A stretch of 64,000 nt of DNA from Paracoccus fistulariae (GTDB lineage Bacteria > Pseudomonadota > Alphaproteobacteria > Rhodobacterales > Rhodobacteraceae), in assembly GCF_028553785.1 (NCBI RefSeq), contig NZ_CP067136.1, forward strand, positions 1,550,001 to 1,614,000. The letters are read 5' to 3'. The number at the start of each line of letters is the position of its first letter. Position 1 is the first letter of the stretch. The notes under the pieces are model-generated. The model was not told where the DNA came from. It ran no database searches and saw nothing but the letters and a program-made list of their open reading frames with translations. Shown here one piece after another: positions 36,479-44,437 of the stretch. A program made the position numbers and the translations under genes.

Positions 36479-38881
36479 ATGACCACATCTGAACTGAATC
36501 TTTCGATCCCGGGGATTACCTGCTCGGCCTGCGCGGGCCGGGTAGAGCGTGCGCTGACGGCCTTGCCGGGTGTGCGCGACATCTCGGTCAATCCTGTCAC
36601 CAAGCGCGCGCATCTTTCGGTCGCGGGCGCAAGCCTGCCCGATATCGACGCCGCGCTGCGCGATGCGGGCTATCCCGCCGAATGGGTCACCACCAAGATC
36701 CAGATCGAGGGGATGAGCTGCGCCTCTTGCGCGGGCCGGATCGAGCGCGGCCTGACCGCCCGGCCCGAGGTGACCGATGTGAAGGTCAATCTGGTGTCGA
36801 ACAGCGCCACCATCCGCCACCCGCCCGACCTGTCGCCGCAGGCGCTGGCCGATGCGGTGACGGCACTGGGCTATCCGGCCCGGCCCGCCGCCGATACGCC
36901 AGCCCGCGACCGTTCCGATCCGCACCGGGATGAGGCGCAGGCCCTGAAGCGGCGCTTTCTGATCGCGCTGGCGCTGACCCTGCCCGTCTTCCTGACCGAG
37001 ATGGGCGGCCATCTGTTCCCGGTCCTGCATCACTGGCTTTACGGCACCATCGGGCAACAGCCGCTGTGGCTGATGCAGATGGTCCTGACGGCGCTGGTGA
37101 TGGCCGGTCCGGGGCGGCAGTTCTTTACCACCGGCATTCCCGCCCTGCTGCGCGGCGCGCCCGAGATGAACAGCCTGGTCGCCCTGGGGGCAGGCGCCGC
37201 CTTTCTGTATTCGGCCACGGTCACGCTGATGCCATCACTGGTGCCCGCAAGCTCTCGTTTCGTCTATTTCGAGGCGGCGGCGGTGATCGTCACGCTGATC
37301 CTGATGGGCCGCTGGCTGGAGGCCCGGGCAAAGGGTCAGGCCGGTCAGGCCATTCGCGCGCTGATCGAACTGGCCCCCGACAGCGCCACATTGCTGCGCG
37401 ACGGCGAGGCTGTCACCGTGCCTGTGGCCGATCTGCGCCCCGGCGATCTTTTGCGTCTGGCACCCGGCGAACGGGTGGCGGTGGACGGGATCATCACCGA
37501 AGGCAGCGGCAGCGTGGATGAGGCCATGCTGACCGGAGAGCCGATCCCGGCCAGCAAAACCGTGGGCGATGCGGTGACGGGGGGCACGGTCAATGGCAGT
37601 TCTGCCCTGACATATCGCGTGACGGCAACCGGCGCGGATACGACCCTGTCGCGGATCGTGCAGATGGTCGAAGAGGCGCAGGCCGGCAAGCTGCCCGTGC
37701 AGGCGCTGGTCGATCGGGTCACGCGGGTCTTTGTGCCCGTGGTTATCGGCCTTGCGCTGCTGACCTTTGCGCTGTGGATGATCTTTGGTCCCGATCTGGC
37801 CCATGCCGTCGTCGCGGCGGTGGCGGTGCTGATCATCGCCTGCCCCTGTGCGATGGGCCTGGCGGTGCCGGTCTCGATCATGGTGGGCACCGGTCGCGGC
37901 GCGCAGCTGGGGATCCTGTTCCGGCGCGGCGACGGGTTGCAACGTCTGGCCGAGGCGCAGCGGATCGCGTTCGACAAGACCGGGACGCTGACATTGGGAC
38001 GGCCGGAACTGACCAGCCTCTGGACCGATGGCATGGCCGAGGATCAGATCCTGCGCCTGACCGCCGCGGCAGAGGCGCAGTCGGAACATCCGCTGGCGAA
38101 TGCCATCCTGACGGCAGCGGCGGATCGCGGGCTGGACCTGCCCCCGGCCAGCCAGGTTGAGGCAAAGCCGGGACGTGGCTTGTCGGCGGTTGTCGAGGGG
38201 CATGACCTGCTGATCGGAAATGCCGCAGCGCTGTCCGAGGCCGGGATCACCCTTGCCCCGGATCTGCCTGACGCGCAGGGCGTCACACCCGTTCATGTCG
38301 CGCTGGATGGCCAGCACCGCGCCACGCTGGCGCTCAGCGATCCGATCCGTCCCGAAGCTGCCGCGACTGTCGCCGCGCTGCATGATCTGGGCCTGCAGGT
38401 GGTGATGCTGTCGGGCGATGTTCAGGCCACGGCCGAAAGCGTCGGCCAGCAGATCGGCATCGATCAGGTGCAGGGCGGCCTGCTGCCCGATGACAAGCTG
38501 AAGGCCGTGCAAGAGATGGGCGAAGGCTCTGTCTTCGTTGGCGATGGCATCAATGACGCGCCCGCCTTGGCGGCCGCAGATACCGGCATCGCCATCGGCA
38601 CGGGCACGGATATCGCCATCGAATCGGCGGATGTCGTGCTGATGTCGGGCGATCCGTCCGCAGTTCCGCAGGCAATACGCCTGTCACGCGCGGTGATGCG
38701 TAATATTCGCCAGAACCTGTTCTGGGCCTTTGCCTATAATACCGCGCTGATCCCCGTGGCGATGGGCGTGCTGGTGCCCTTTGGCGGGCCGCAACTGTCG
38801 CCGATGCTGGCGGCGGGGGCGATGGCGCTGTCCTCGGTCTTCGTGGTCGGCAATGCCCTGCGGCTCAGGCGGGCGGCATGA
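36479..38881 (+). CDS. copA: Copper-exporting P1B-type ATPase
   Basis: 800 residues. Two N-terminal metal-binding domains (GITCSAC with Cys 15/18; GMSCASC with Cys 81/84), eight membrane helices, CPC metal-site motif near residue 455 (IACPCAMGL), phosphorylation motif DKTGTLT near 499, HP motif SEHPLA, and GDGINDAPA near 689. Exports Cu(I) from the cytoplasm. The initiation site has only a weak GGA. It overlaps the GDSL gene by ATGA. A PCuAC copper chaperone gene is convergent downstream. Confidence 0.97.
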   Translation: MTTSELNLSIPGITCSACAGRVERALTALPGVRDISVNPVTKRAHLSVAGASLPDIDAALRDAGYPAEWVTTKIQIEGMSCASCAGRIERGLTARPEVTDVKVNLVSNSATIRHPPDLSPQALADAVTALGYPARPAADTPARDRSDPHRDEAQALKRRFLIALALTLPVFLTEMGGHLFPVLHHWLYGTIGQQPLWLMQMVLTALVMAGPGRQFFTTGIPALLRGAPEMNSLVALGAGAAFLYSATVTLMPSLVPASSRFVYFEAAAVIVTLILMGRWLEARAKGQAGQAIRALIELAPDSATLLRDGEAVTVPVADLRPGDLLRLAPGERVAVDGIITEGSGSVDEAMLTGEPIPASKTVGDAVTGGTVNGSSALTYRVTATGADTTLSRIVQMVEEAQAGKLPVQALVDRVTRVFVPVVIGLALLTFALWMIFGPDLAHAVVAAVAVLIIACPCAMGLAVPVSIMVGTGRGAQLGILFRRGDGLQRLAEAQRIAFDKTGTLTLGRPELTSLWTDGMAEDQILRLTAAAEAQSEHPLANAILTAAADRGLDLPPASQVEAKPGRGLSAVVEGHDLLIGNAAALSEAGITLAPDLPDAQGVTPVHVALDGQHRATLALSDPIRPEAAATVAALHDLGLQVVMLSGDVQATAESVGQQIGIDQVQGGLLPDDKLKAVQEMGEGSVFVGDGINDAPALAAADTGIAIGTGTDIAIESADVVLMSGDPSAVPQAIRLSRAVMRNIRQNLFWAFAYNTALIPVAMGVLVPFGGPQLSPMLAAGAMALSSVFVVGNALRLRRAA

Positions 38882-39522
38882 CCGGGCGTCGGCGCTTTCT
38901 GTCGCTGACGGCGGCGGCACTGGCCCTGCCCTGCATCGTGGCGGCTGAGGAGCCGACAAGGCGGCTGCTGATCTTCGGCGACAGCCTGACGGCAGGCTAT
39001 GGCCTGCCACGCGGACGCGGCCTTGTGCCGCGCCTGCAAAGCTACCTGAACCGTCGCAACATCGCGGCAAGGGTGCTGAATGGCGGTCTGTCCGGCGACA
39101 CCACCTATGGCGGGCGGGTGCGGATCGGATGGTCGCTGGCCCGCCATCGCCCTGATGCCGTGGTGGTGGAACTGGGGGGCAATGACATGCTGGCTGGGTG
39201 GAGCGTCCGCAAGGCCGAGGCGAATATGGACGCGATCCTGCGGTCCGCGCGGGCGGGGGGACGCCCGGTGCTGCTGGTCGGCGTCCACCCGACACGGGGC
39301 GAACCGGCATGGCGGCAGGGCTGGATCGACCTATGGCCCCGGTTGGCGGCGCGCCATGGCGTCCCGCTGCTGCCGGATCTTTACGCCCCGCTGGCAGCAC
39401 GGCCCAGAGAGGCACGGCGCGATCTGGTACTGGCCGACGGGCTACATCCCTCGGCCAAGGGGGTGGAACTGATGGTTCAGGCGCTTGGGCCTGCGGTCGT
39501 CGCGCTGCTGCAACAGCGGTGA
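38878..39522 (+). CDS. SGNH/GDSL arylesterase/lysophospholipase (TesA-like)
   Basis: 214 residues with a signal peptide (RRRFLSLTAAALALPCIVAAEE). Catalytic blocks are all visible: block I FGDSLTAGYGLP (nucleophile Ser), block II NGGLSGDTT, block III ELGGNDML, and block V DGLHPSAKG with Asp and His. It hydrolyses esters or thioesters in the periplasm. The four-base overlap with copA indicates cotranscription; a functional link to copper is not obvious. Might act on lipids damaged by metal stress, which is speculation. Confidence 0.92.
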   Translation: MTGRRRFLSLTAAALALPCIVAAEEPTRRLLIFGDSLTAGYGLPRGRGLVPRLQSYLNRRNIAARVLNGGLSGDTTYGGRVRIGWSLARHRPDAVVVELGGNDMLAGWSVRKAEANMDAILRSARAGGRPVLLVGVHPTRGEPAWRQGWIDLWPRLAARHGVPLLPDLYAPLAARPREARRDLVLADGLHPSAKGVELMVQALGPAVVALLQQR

Positions 39523-39547
39523 CGGGGCGGCCCGGCGGACCGCCCCG
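39523..39547. terminator. GC-rich hairpin between convergent genes
   Basis: CGGGGCGG (39523-39530) and CCGCCCCG (39540-39547), 8-bp stem and nine-base loop. It immediately follows the esterase stop and lies nine bases before the stop of the convergent chaperone gene. No U-tract, so terminator function is inferred from position. Confidence 0.5.
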
Positions 39548-39555
39548 CGCATGGT

Positions 39556-40035
39556 TCAGTGACCGCTATGGTCGGCATCGTCCTTTTCAACCGGCATCGC
39601 GGCCTCTTCCGGGCTGCGCTGGTTATCGACCGGGGCCTCGACCTCGATCGTGCCGCAATCGCCGAAATCCAGCGTCAGATTGACCACATCGCCATCGCTG
39701 AGAGGCTGGGTCACCCCCATCATCATCACATGATCGCCACCACGGGCCAGCGCGCGGGTGGATTGCGCCTCGACCGGGAAGCCCTCTTCGACCTTCATCA
39801 TCTTCATGACGCCATCGGTTTCCAGATTGGTATGCAGCTCGACCCGCTTGGCCGCGTCCGAGGACGCCCCGACCAGCGTGCAGGCCGTCTCGCGGTGATT
39901 GTCCAGAACCATGAAGGCCCCGGCGGTTTTCGGGTTGGAGCTGCGGACATAGGCATTCTCGACCGAAACCCCGTCATGGGCAAAGGCGGTCAGGGGCATC
40001 ATGGCCGCAACAGCGGCAAATATTTGGCGTTTCAT
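39556..40035 (-). CDS. PCu(A)C periplasmic copper chaperone
   Basis: 159 residues from the second of two tandem ATGs (40035), placed six bases from AGAGG. Signal peptide KRQIFAAVAAMMPLTAFA. The Cu(I) motif is recognisable: a His in VELHTNLE, Met residues in DGVMKMMKVEEGF, then GGDHVMMMG, which fits H(x)nM...HxM of the family. Delivers copper to cytochrome c oxidase or other targets. A His/Asp-rich C-terminal tail (DADHSGH) may add metal binding. The upstream small exported protein shares its strand. Confidence 0.93.
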   Translation of the reverse strand: MKRQIFAAVAAMMPLTAFAHDGVSVENAYVRSSNPKTAGAFMVLDNHRETACTLVGASSDAAKRVELHTNLETDGVMKMMKVEEGFPVEAQSTRALARGGDHVMMMGVTQPLSDGDVVNLTLDFGDCGTIEVEAPVDNQRSPEEAAMPVEKDDADHSGH

Positions 40036-40074
40036 CATATTCCTCTTTCTACGCGTTGATATCTTTCGGAAAGA

Positions 40075-40407
40075 TCAAAGCGCAGGAGGCGCGCGGGCAA
40101 TCCCCGAAGGGGTTGCTCGGCTGACAAGGGCAGCTTCCTGTCGCAGCGCGATCCGCACGGCATGGGCCACGCGGTCGCCGTCGGCCGGGGCCTCGGCAAT
40201 GGTGCCCGCCAGCAAGGACAGCGACATGTCGGGACAGATATGCGCGCGAAGGCGACCGGGCGCATCGGGACGGTCGACCACGACGACAGCCTCGCCGATG
40301 CACAGCACGACCTGACCGCCGACCATCGCAGTGCCGCGCGCCGCGCCAAGACCGATGCTGGTCAGCACGATACACAGGATCAGCGCAAGATAGCCAAAGG
40401 GTCTCAA
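40075..40407 (-). CDS. Uncharacterised small exported protein next to the copper chaperone
   Basis: 110 residues from a TTG start at 40407 with GGGAG about seven bases upstream. The N-terminus is a signal peptide (LALILCIVLTSIGLGAARG). The rest contains a CIG and an HICPDMSLSLLAG segment with a Cys-Pro-Asp-Met sequence. I do not recognise the family; it has a resemblance to small Cys-containing periplasmic proteins found near copper genes, but this is weak. It lies 39 bases upstream of the PCu(A)C gene, so coexpression is likely. Confidence 0.6.
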   Translation of the reverse strand: MRPFGYLALILCIVLTSIGLGAARGTAMVGGQVVLCIGEAVVVVDRPDAPGRLRAHICPDMSLSLLAGTIAEAPADGDRVAHAVRIALRQEAALVSRATPSGIARAPPAL

Positions 40408-40480
40408 CAGGTTCTCCCAGGGAACAGCGATGCTATAGCTGCCCGGGACCGTCCCCGCAATTCACTTTGCTGCAAATGCG

Positions 40481-40506
40481 AAAAGCCCTGTCATTTCTGA
40501 CAGGGC
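40481..40506 (-). terminator. Rho-independent terminator of rpmB
   Basis: On the minus strand a perfect 9-bp stem GCCCTGTCA/TGACAGGGC with loop GAAA (40506-40485) followed by TTTT (40484-40481). It starts 28 bases after the rpmB stop. Confidence 0.88.
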
Positions 40507-40533
40507 CCGATCGCATCGGCGTATGTGCCGAAA

Positions 40534-40836
40534 TCAGGACAGCGCGGCTGCGGTGTCGGCCGATTTCTTGACCAGCTCACGCTTGATTTTCAGCGCACGC
40601 TCGGACAGGTCGGCATCCTTGGCTTTGGCCAGGAAGGCATCCAGACCGCCACGGTGATCGACCGAGCGCAGGGCGGCTGCGGAAATGCGCAGCGAATAGT
40701 TGCGGCCCAGAGCTTCCGAGGTCAGCGTGACATCGTTCAGGTTCGGCAGGAAGCGACGACGGGTCTTGTTGTTAGCGTGGCTAACGTTATTGCCGGTCAT
40801 CGGACCTTTGCCGGTCAGTTCGCAAACGCGCGACAT
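40534..40836 (-). CDS. rpmB: 50S ribosomal protein L28
   Basis: 100 residues from the ATG at 40836. L28 N-terminal pattern [33 protein letters not shown] is complete. The long upstream frame to 40893 is not used. Structural component of the large subunit. Has its own candidate promoter and a strong terminator, so it is a single-gene unit. Confidence 0.98.
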   Translation of the reverse strand: MSRVCELTGKGPMTGNNVSHANNKTRRRFLPNLNDVTLTSEALGRNYSLRISAAALRSVDHRGGLDAFLAKAKDADLSERALKIKRELVKKSADTAAALS

Positions 40837-40938
40837 GGTTTCTATCCTTCGTCTCAGCTTAGCGGGCGTTCCCGGCAGAAGGGTCCGTCCCAATGTGAAA
40901 GGGCGCCGCGTGGCAGCGCCCGGAATTCCGTTTGCGGG

Positions 40939-40967
40939 TGGTTACAAAAACCCCGCGGAAAGGTCAA
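40939..40967 (-). promoter_or_regulatory. Candidate promoter of rpmB
   Basis: On the minus strand TTGACC (40967-40962), 17-base spacer, TAACCA (40944-40939). It begins in the last codons of the upstream PEP-mutase-like gene and lies about 100 bases before the rpmB ATG. The flanking CTTGACC matches that in front of nfu. Confidence 0.5.
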
Positions 40968-41710
40968 GCGAGAATCCTGAATTCTTCGCCCGCCGCCTGT
41001 GTCAGCGCTGCCATTGCGGCCCGCCACGGGAAGGGCCCGTGGCTGATCCGCGCAACCTGCAGCGCCGCCAGTTCGTTCGCCGGTGGTGCCGAGGGCGCGG
41101 CCATGATGTTGACCGGCAAGGGACATTCGCGGCACAGGGTCGCGATCAGACCGGCATCGGCCAGACCGGGCGCGAAAAAGCACCCTGCCCCGGCCTGCGC
41201 ATAAAGGCTGGCACGGGCCAGTGCATCCTCTATCAGATCGGCATGCCGCGTGGCCGGGTTTTGCAGGAACAGATCGGTGCGGCCATTGACGAAAAGGTCG
41301 GTCCTGTCGCGGATGGCCGCGATTCGCGCAGCATGTTCGCGGGCCGGGCGGATGCCTTGTTCGGGCGGGATGCCATCCTCCAGATTGATGCCGACCACGC
41401 CCAGATCCTGCAATCTGGCTGCATTCGCGGCAATCTGGTTCAGGTCATCGGAATAGCCCGCCTCGAAATCCACGCTCAGCGGCAGATCCGAGCTTTGGCG
41501 GATCCGCCGCACGACCGTCAGCAGCAGATCCAGCGGCAGTTCCTGCCCGTCCTCATAGCCAAGCGCGCCTGCAACGGATGCGCTGCCGGTGGCCAGGGCG
41601 CTGGCCCCGGCCTCCTGCACGGCCCGGGCAGAGCCTGCATCCCAGATATTGAACAGGACCAGCGGGCGGCCGGGCTGGTGCAACTCGCGAAACAGAACAT
41701 CAGGCTGCAT
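40964..41710 (-). CDS. Isocitrate lyase/PEP mutase superfamily protein
   Basis: 248 residues, a compact member. Seen: PLVLFNIWDAGSARAVQEAGA at the N-terminus, SVDFEAGYSDD and GINLEDGIPP, as in the oxaloacetate hydrolase/2-methylisocitrate lyase-like branch. The lyase signature KKCGH is absent, as expected for this short subgroup, so its reaction is unknown. It overlaps ada by 11 bases and is presumably translated from the same message. Confidence 0.88.
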   Translation of the reverse strand: MQPDVLFRELHQPGRPLVLFNIWDAGSARAVQEAGASALATGSASVAGALGYEDGQELPLDLLLTVVRRIRQSSDLPLSVDFEAGYSDDLNQIAANAARLQDLGVVGINLEDGIPPEQGIRPAREHAARIAAIRDRTDLFVNGRTDLFLQNPATRHADLIEDALARASLYAQAGAGCFFAPGLADAGLIATLCRECPLPVNIMAAPSAPPANELAALQVARISHGPFPWRAAMAALTQAAGEEFRILA

Positions 41711-42749
41711 AGCTTCTCTCGATTTCGATCAGTTTTTCCTTGCGCCACAAACCGCCCGCATAGCCCGTCAACGTACCATCGGCGCCAATGACGCGGTGGC
41801 AGGGCACGACCAGCGCCAGACGGTTGGTGGCATTCGCGCGGGCCACGGCCCGTGTCGCCGTGGGCCGCCCGATCTGGGCCGCCAGTTCGGCATAGCTGCG
41901 GGTTTCGCCTGCGGGAATGGTCTGCAGCGCGCGCCAGACCTGTTGCTGAAAATCGGTTCCATGCAGCGCCACGGGCACATCCAGCATGGCCGCCTGACCA
42001 GCGAAATAGCGATCCAGCTGCGCCTTGGTCGCGTCATGGATGGCGGTGCGGCCAAGCCCGATCCGGCCTTTCGTCAGCGCCGACAATTTCCGCAGCCCTT
42101 CGGGCAGGGCCTTGCGTTCGACAAATTCAAGCAGGTGCAGGCTGGTTTCATCGGCAATGGCAATCATCCCGCCCAGCGGGGTGTCGATCCAGTCCGCACG
42201 CAGATCGGACGCGCCGCGCATCTGGTGGGGCGCGTGGCCGAACAACCGCTCGAACGCGGTGCGAAATCCGGATGCGGAATCGAAGCCCGCATCCAGCTGT
42301 GCATCAATCATCATCGATCCTTTCTGAAGCGTCGACAGCCCGCTGCGCAGACGCGCGGCGCGGGCCATGGTCAGGAAGCTTTCACCGAAATGCCGCTTGA
42401 AGGCCCGCCGCACGGTCGAGGGATCATAGCCCAGCCGGGTCAGATCGGCCTCGGACCAGCGATGCTCGGGATCGGCCTTCAGCCGGGCGGTCAGATCGCG
42501 GATGATCGGGTCGCCCTCGGCCGTGGCGCCGACGGGATAGCAGCGGCGACAGGGGCGAAAACCTGCGGCGGCGGCCTGGGCGGCGGTGGCGAACCAACGG
42601 CAATTCGCCGCCAAGGGTTTGCGCGCGGGACAGGTCAGGCGGCAGAAGATCCCCGTCGTCGTCACCCCCACGAAGGCCCGCCCCTCATAGGCGGGATCGC
42701 GGGCCATCAGCGCGGCATAAAGCGTGGCATCATCGGGCAAAGCGGGCAT
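41700..42749 (-). CDS. ada: Bifunctional transcriptional activator/DNA alkylation repair protein Ada
   Basis: 349 residues in the full three-part layout. N-terminal methyl-phosphotriester acceptor domain with its zinc cysteines (GIFCRLTC, then RPCRRCYP), a central AraC-type HTH region around FKRHFGESFLTMARAARL, and a C-terminal O6-methylguanine transferase with active site PCHRVIG. Methylated Ada activates its own regulon. The overlapping downstream gene may belong to that regulon. Starts MPALPDDATLYAALMARDP. Confidence 0.96.
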   Translation of the reverse strand: MPALPDDATLYAALMARDPAYEGRAFVGVTTTGIFCRLTCPARKPLAANCRWFATAAQAAAAGFRPCRRCYPVGATAEGDPIIRDLTARLKADPEHRWSEADLTRLGYDPSTVRRAFKRHFGESFLTMARAARLRSGLSTLQKGSMMIDAQLDAGFDSASGFRTAFERLFGHAPHQMRGASDLRADWIDTPLGGMIAIADETSLHLLEFVERKALPEGLRKLSALTKGRIGLGRTAIHDATKAQLDRYFAGQAAMLDVPVALHGTDFQQQVWRALQTIPAGETRSYAELAAQIGRPTATRAVARANATNRLALVVPCHRVIGADGTLTGYAGGLWRKEKLIEIERSYAA

Positions 42750-42818
42750 GAGTGGTTTCCTTGTCTCTGCCCCTGTTCTAGCCGATTCGTATCACGCGGG
42801 CGCCGCAAAATCGGGCGT

Positions 42819-43793
42819 TTATTTTGCGGCGGTGCTGGTCAGCCAATCCAGCATCTGGCGCGCGGCCTCGGCCGGGGCGGCGTCGCCCCGGGCCACTGCC
42901 GTGCCAAGCTGATCCAGCCGCGCCCGCGCATCGGGCGTGTCCAGCCGTGCCAGCAACCCTGCCCGCAGTTCTGCCATGAACCAGTGGCGGGCCTGCTGGG
43001 CGCGGTTCTCATCGAAATGCCCGTTCTTCCGACGCCAGTCGGTCAGCGCCTGCATCTCGGCCCAGGCATTCGGCAACCCGTCCTGCGTGGCGGCCGAGAC
43101 CGGCAGCGCCTTGGGAAAGCCCTCGGGATCCTGCGGCCTTTTGCGCAGAAGGCGCAACGCCCCGGCATAATCGGCCACCGTGCGGCGCGCCGTGGACAGC
43201 AGATCGCCATCGGCCTTGTTGACCAGAATCAGATCGGCCATTTCCATGATGCCGCGCTTGACGCCCTGCAATTCGTCCCCGCCCGCCGGTGCCAGCAGCA
43301 GCACGAACAGATCGCACATTTCCGCCACCAGCGTCTCTGACTGGCCGACGCCCACCGTTTCGATCAGCACCACGTCATAGCCTGCCGCCTCGCACAGGCG
43401 GATCGCCTCGCGCGTGCGGCGCGCCACCCCGCCCAGTTGCGCGCTGGAGGGCGTGGGCCGGATAAAGGCCATGGGATTGCGCGACAGCGTTTCCATCCGC
43501 GTCTTGTCACCCAGGATCGAGCCGCCCGAGCGGGTCGAGGAGGGATCGACCGCCAGAACCGCGACCCGCAGCCCGGCCTCGGTCAGCATGGTGCCAAATG
43601 CCTCGATAAAGGTGGATTTGCCGACGCCCGGCGTGCCTGACAGCCCGATCCGCAGCGCCTGACGGTCCGGCAGAGTGGCCAGCAGGGACACGGCCCGGTC
43701 GCGGTGGTCGCTGCGTGTCGATTCGATCAGCGTGATCGCCCGCGACAATGCGCGGCGGTCGCCCTGAATCAGCGGGTTCAGAAGATCGTCCAT
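42819..43793 (-). CDS. meaB: Methylmalonyl-CoA mutase-associated GTPase MeaB
   Basis: 324 residues from the ATG at 43793 (GGGG just upstream); a long in-frame extension toward 44360 would overlap the divergent gene and is rejected. G3E P-loop GTPase that protects and loads adenosylcobalamin in methylmalonyl-CoA or ethylmalonyl-CoA mutase. Seen: GTPGVGKSTFIEAF, VLAVDPSSTRSGGSILGDKTRM, and ETVGVGQSE. The mutase gene itself is not in the window. Ends 69 bases before the start of ada on the same strand. Confidence 0.96.
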   Translation of the reverse strand: MDDLLNPLIQGDRRALSRAITLIESTRSDHRDRAVSLLATLPDRQALRIGLSGTPGVGKSTFIEAFGTMLTEAGLRVAVLAVDPSSTRSGGSILGDKTRMETLSRNPMAFIRPTPSSAQLGGVARRTREAIRLCEAAGYDVVLIETVGVGQSETLVAEMCDLFVLLLAPAGGDELQGVKRGIMEMADLILVNKADGDLLSTARRTVADYAGALRLLRKRPQDPEGFPKALPVSAATQDGLPNAWAEMQALTDWRRKNGHFDENRAQQARHWFMAELRAGLLARLDTPDARARLDQLGTAVARGDAAPAEAARQMLDWLTSTAAK

Positions 43794-43931
43794 GAGACCC
43801 CGTCGCAATATGGCGGCATGGCCGCTTGGACCGTGGATAGGCGGCCATGCGTCAAAAGCCAAGGGTCGCGGCCTTGCTTGTGTGGCTGGCAGAGGGCTAG
43901 ATCGGGCCAAGGTCTTTTCAGGGATCCGCCC

Positions 43932-44339
43932 ATGCTGCGCCGTCGTGGTTTTCTTGCCATCTGCCTTTTCACCGCCTTGCGGGGCGCGCCTGCCTGGTCG
44001 GATGCGGCCCGGGGGCTGCGGCTGCTGATGGTCGAAAGCAAAAGCTGTCTCTATTGCGCGGCCTGGCGGGCAGAGATCGGTCCGGGCTATGGTGGATCGG
44101 CGATCGGTCGGCGCGCGCCGCTGGTGCCGGTGAATATAGACGGGCCCTATCCTGACGGGCTTGCCCTGGCGCGCCGCCCCGCCCTGACGCCGACCTTCAT
44201 CCTGCTGCGCGACGGGATCGAGCTTGGCCGGGTCGAGGGCTATGCCGGTGCAGACCAATTTTATCCCCTGCTGGCGCAGATGATGGCGCATGCGGGAATT
44301 CCAGTGCAGCAGGGCGGCAAGGGCGTCGCGGATCGGTGA
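43932..44339 (+). CDS. Periplasmic thioredoxin-like protein (SoxS-like)
   Basis: 135 residues from the ATG at 43932; frames further upstream are artefacts of the divergent gene. Signal sequence RRRGFLAICLFTALRGAPAWS. The active site reads SKSCLYCAAWRAEIG: a CxxC in a thioredoxin-like fold, with a cis-Pro segment ALTPTFILLRDG. The layout is like SoxS, a thioredoxin that keeps periplasmic proteins reduced. No other sulfur-oxidation gene is near. Confidence 0.85.
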   Translation: MLRRRGFLAICLFTALRGAPAWSDAARGLRLLMVESKSCLYCAAWRAEIGPGYGGSAIGRRAPLVPVNIDGPYPDGLALARRPALTPTFILLRDGIELGRVEGYAGADQFYPLLAQMMAHAGIPVQQGGKGVADR

Positions 44340-44346
44340 CGTTTCT

Positions 44347-44368
44347 GGATATTTAGACACAGAAGAAA
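44347..44368. repeat. Degenerate copy of the GGATATTT-CACA-AAGA intergenic motif
   Basis: GGATATTTAGACACAGAAGA at 44347-44366 aligns with the tails of the two hairpin repeats at 55859 and 62925 (GGATATTT..GCACAAAAGAT). Here the GC-rich hairpin is missing; the motif starts eight bases after the thioredoxin-like stop codon and precedes serS. Confidence 0.4.
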
Positions 44369-44437
44369 TCGATACTCTTTTGTCGGCAGCCGCGATGCGC
44401 TAGGCAGGCGGCATTTCTAAATCAGACGGTGACAGAC

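Noticed and set aside
36040..36492. A 150-codon open frame covering the gap before copA
   Set aside because: It overlaps the transpeptidase start and the copA start, has no ribosome site and no recognisable protein pattern; long open frames are expected by chance in this GC-rich DNA.
43793..44360. N-terminal extension of meaB
   Set aside because: The extension is Arg/Pro-rich, overlaps the divergent thioredoxin-like gene, and the family begins at the ATG at 43793.
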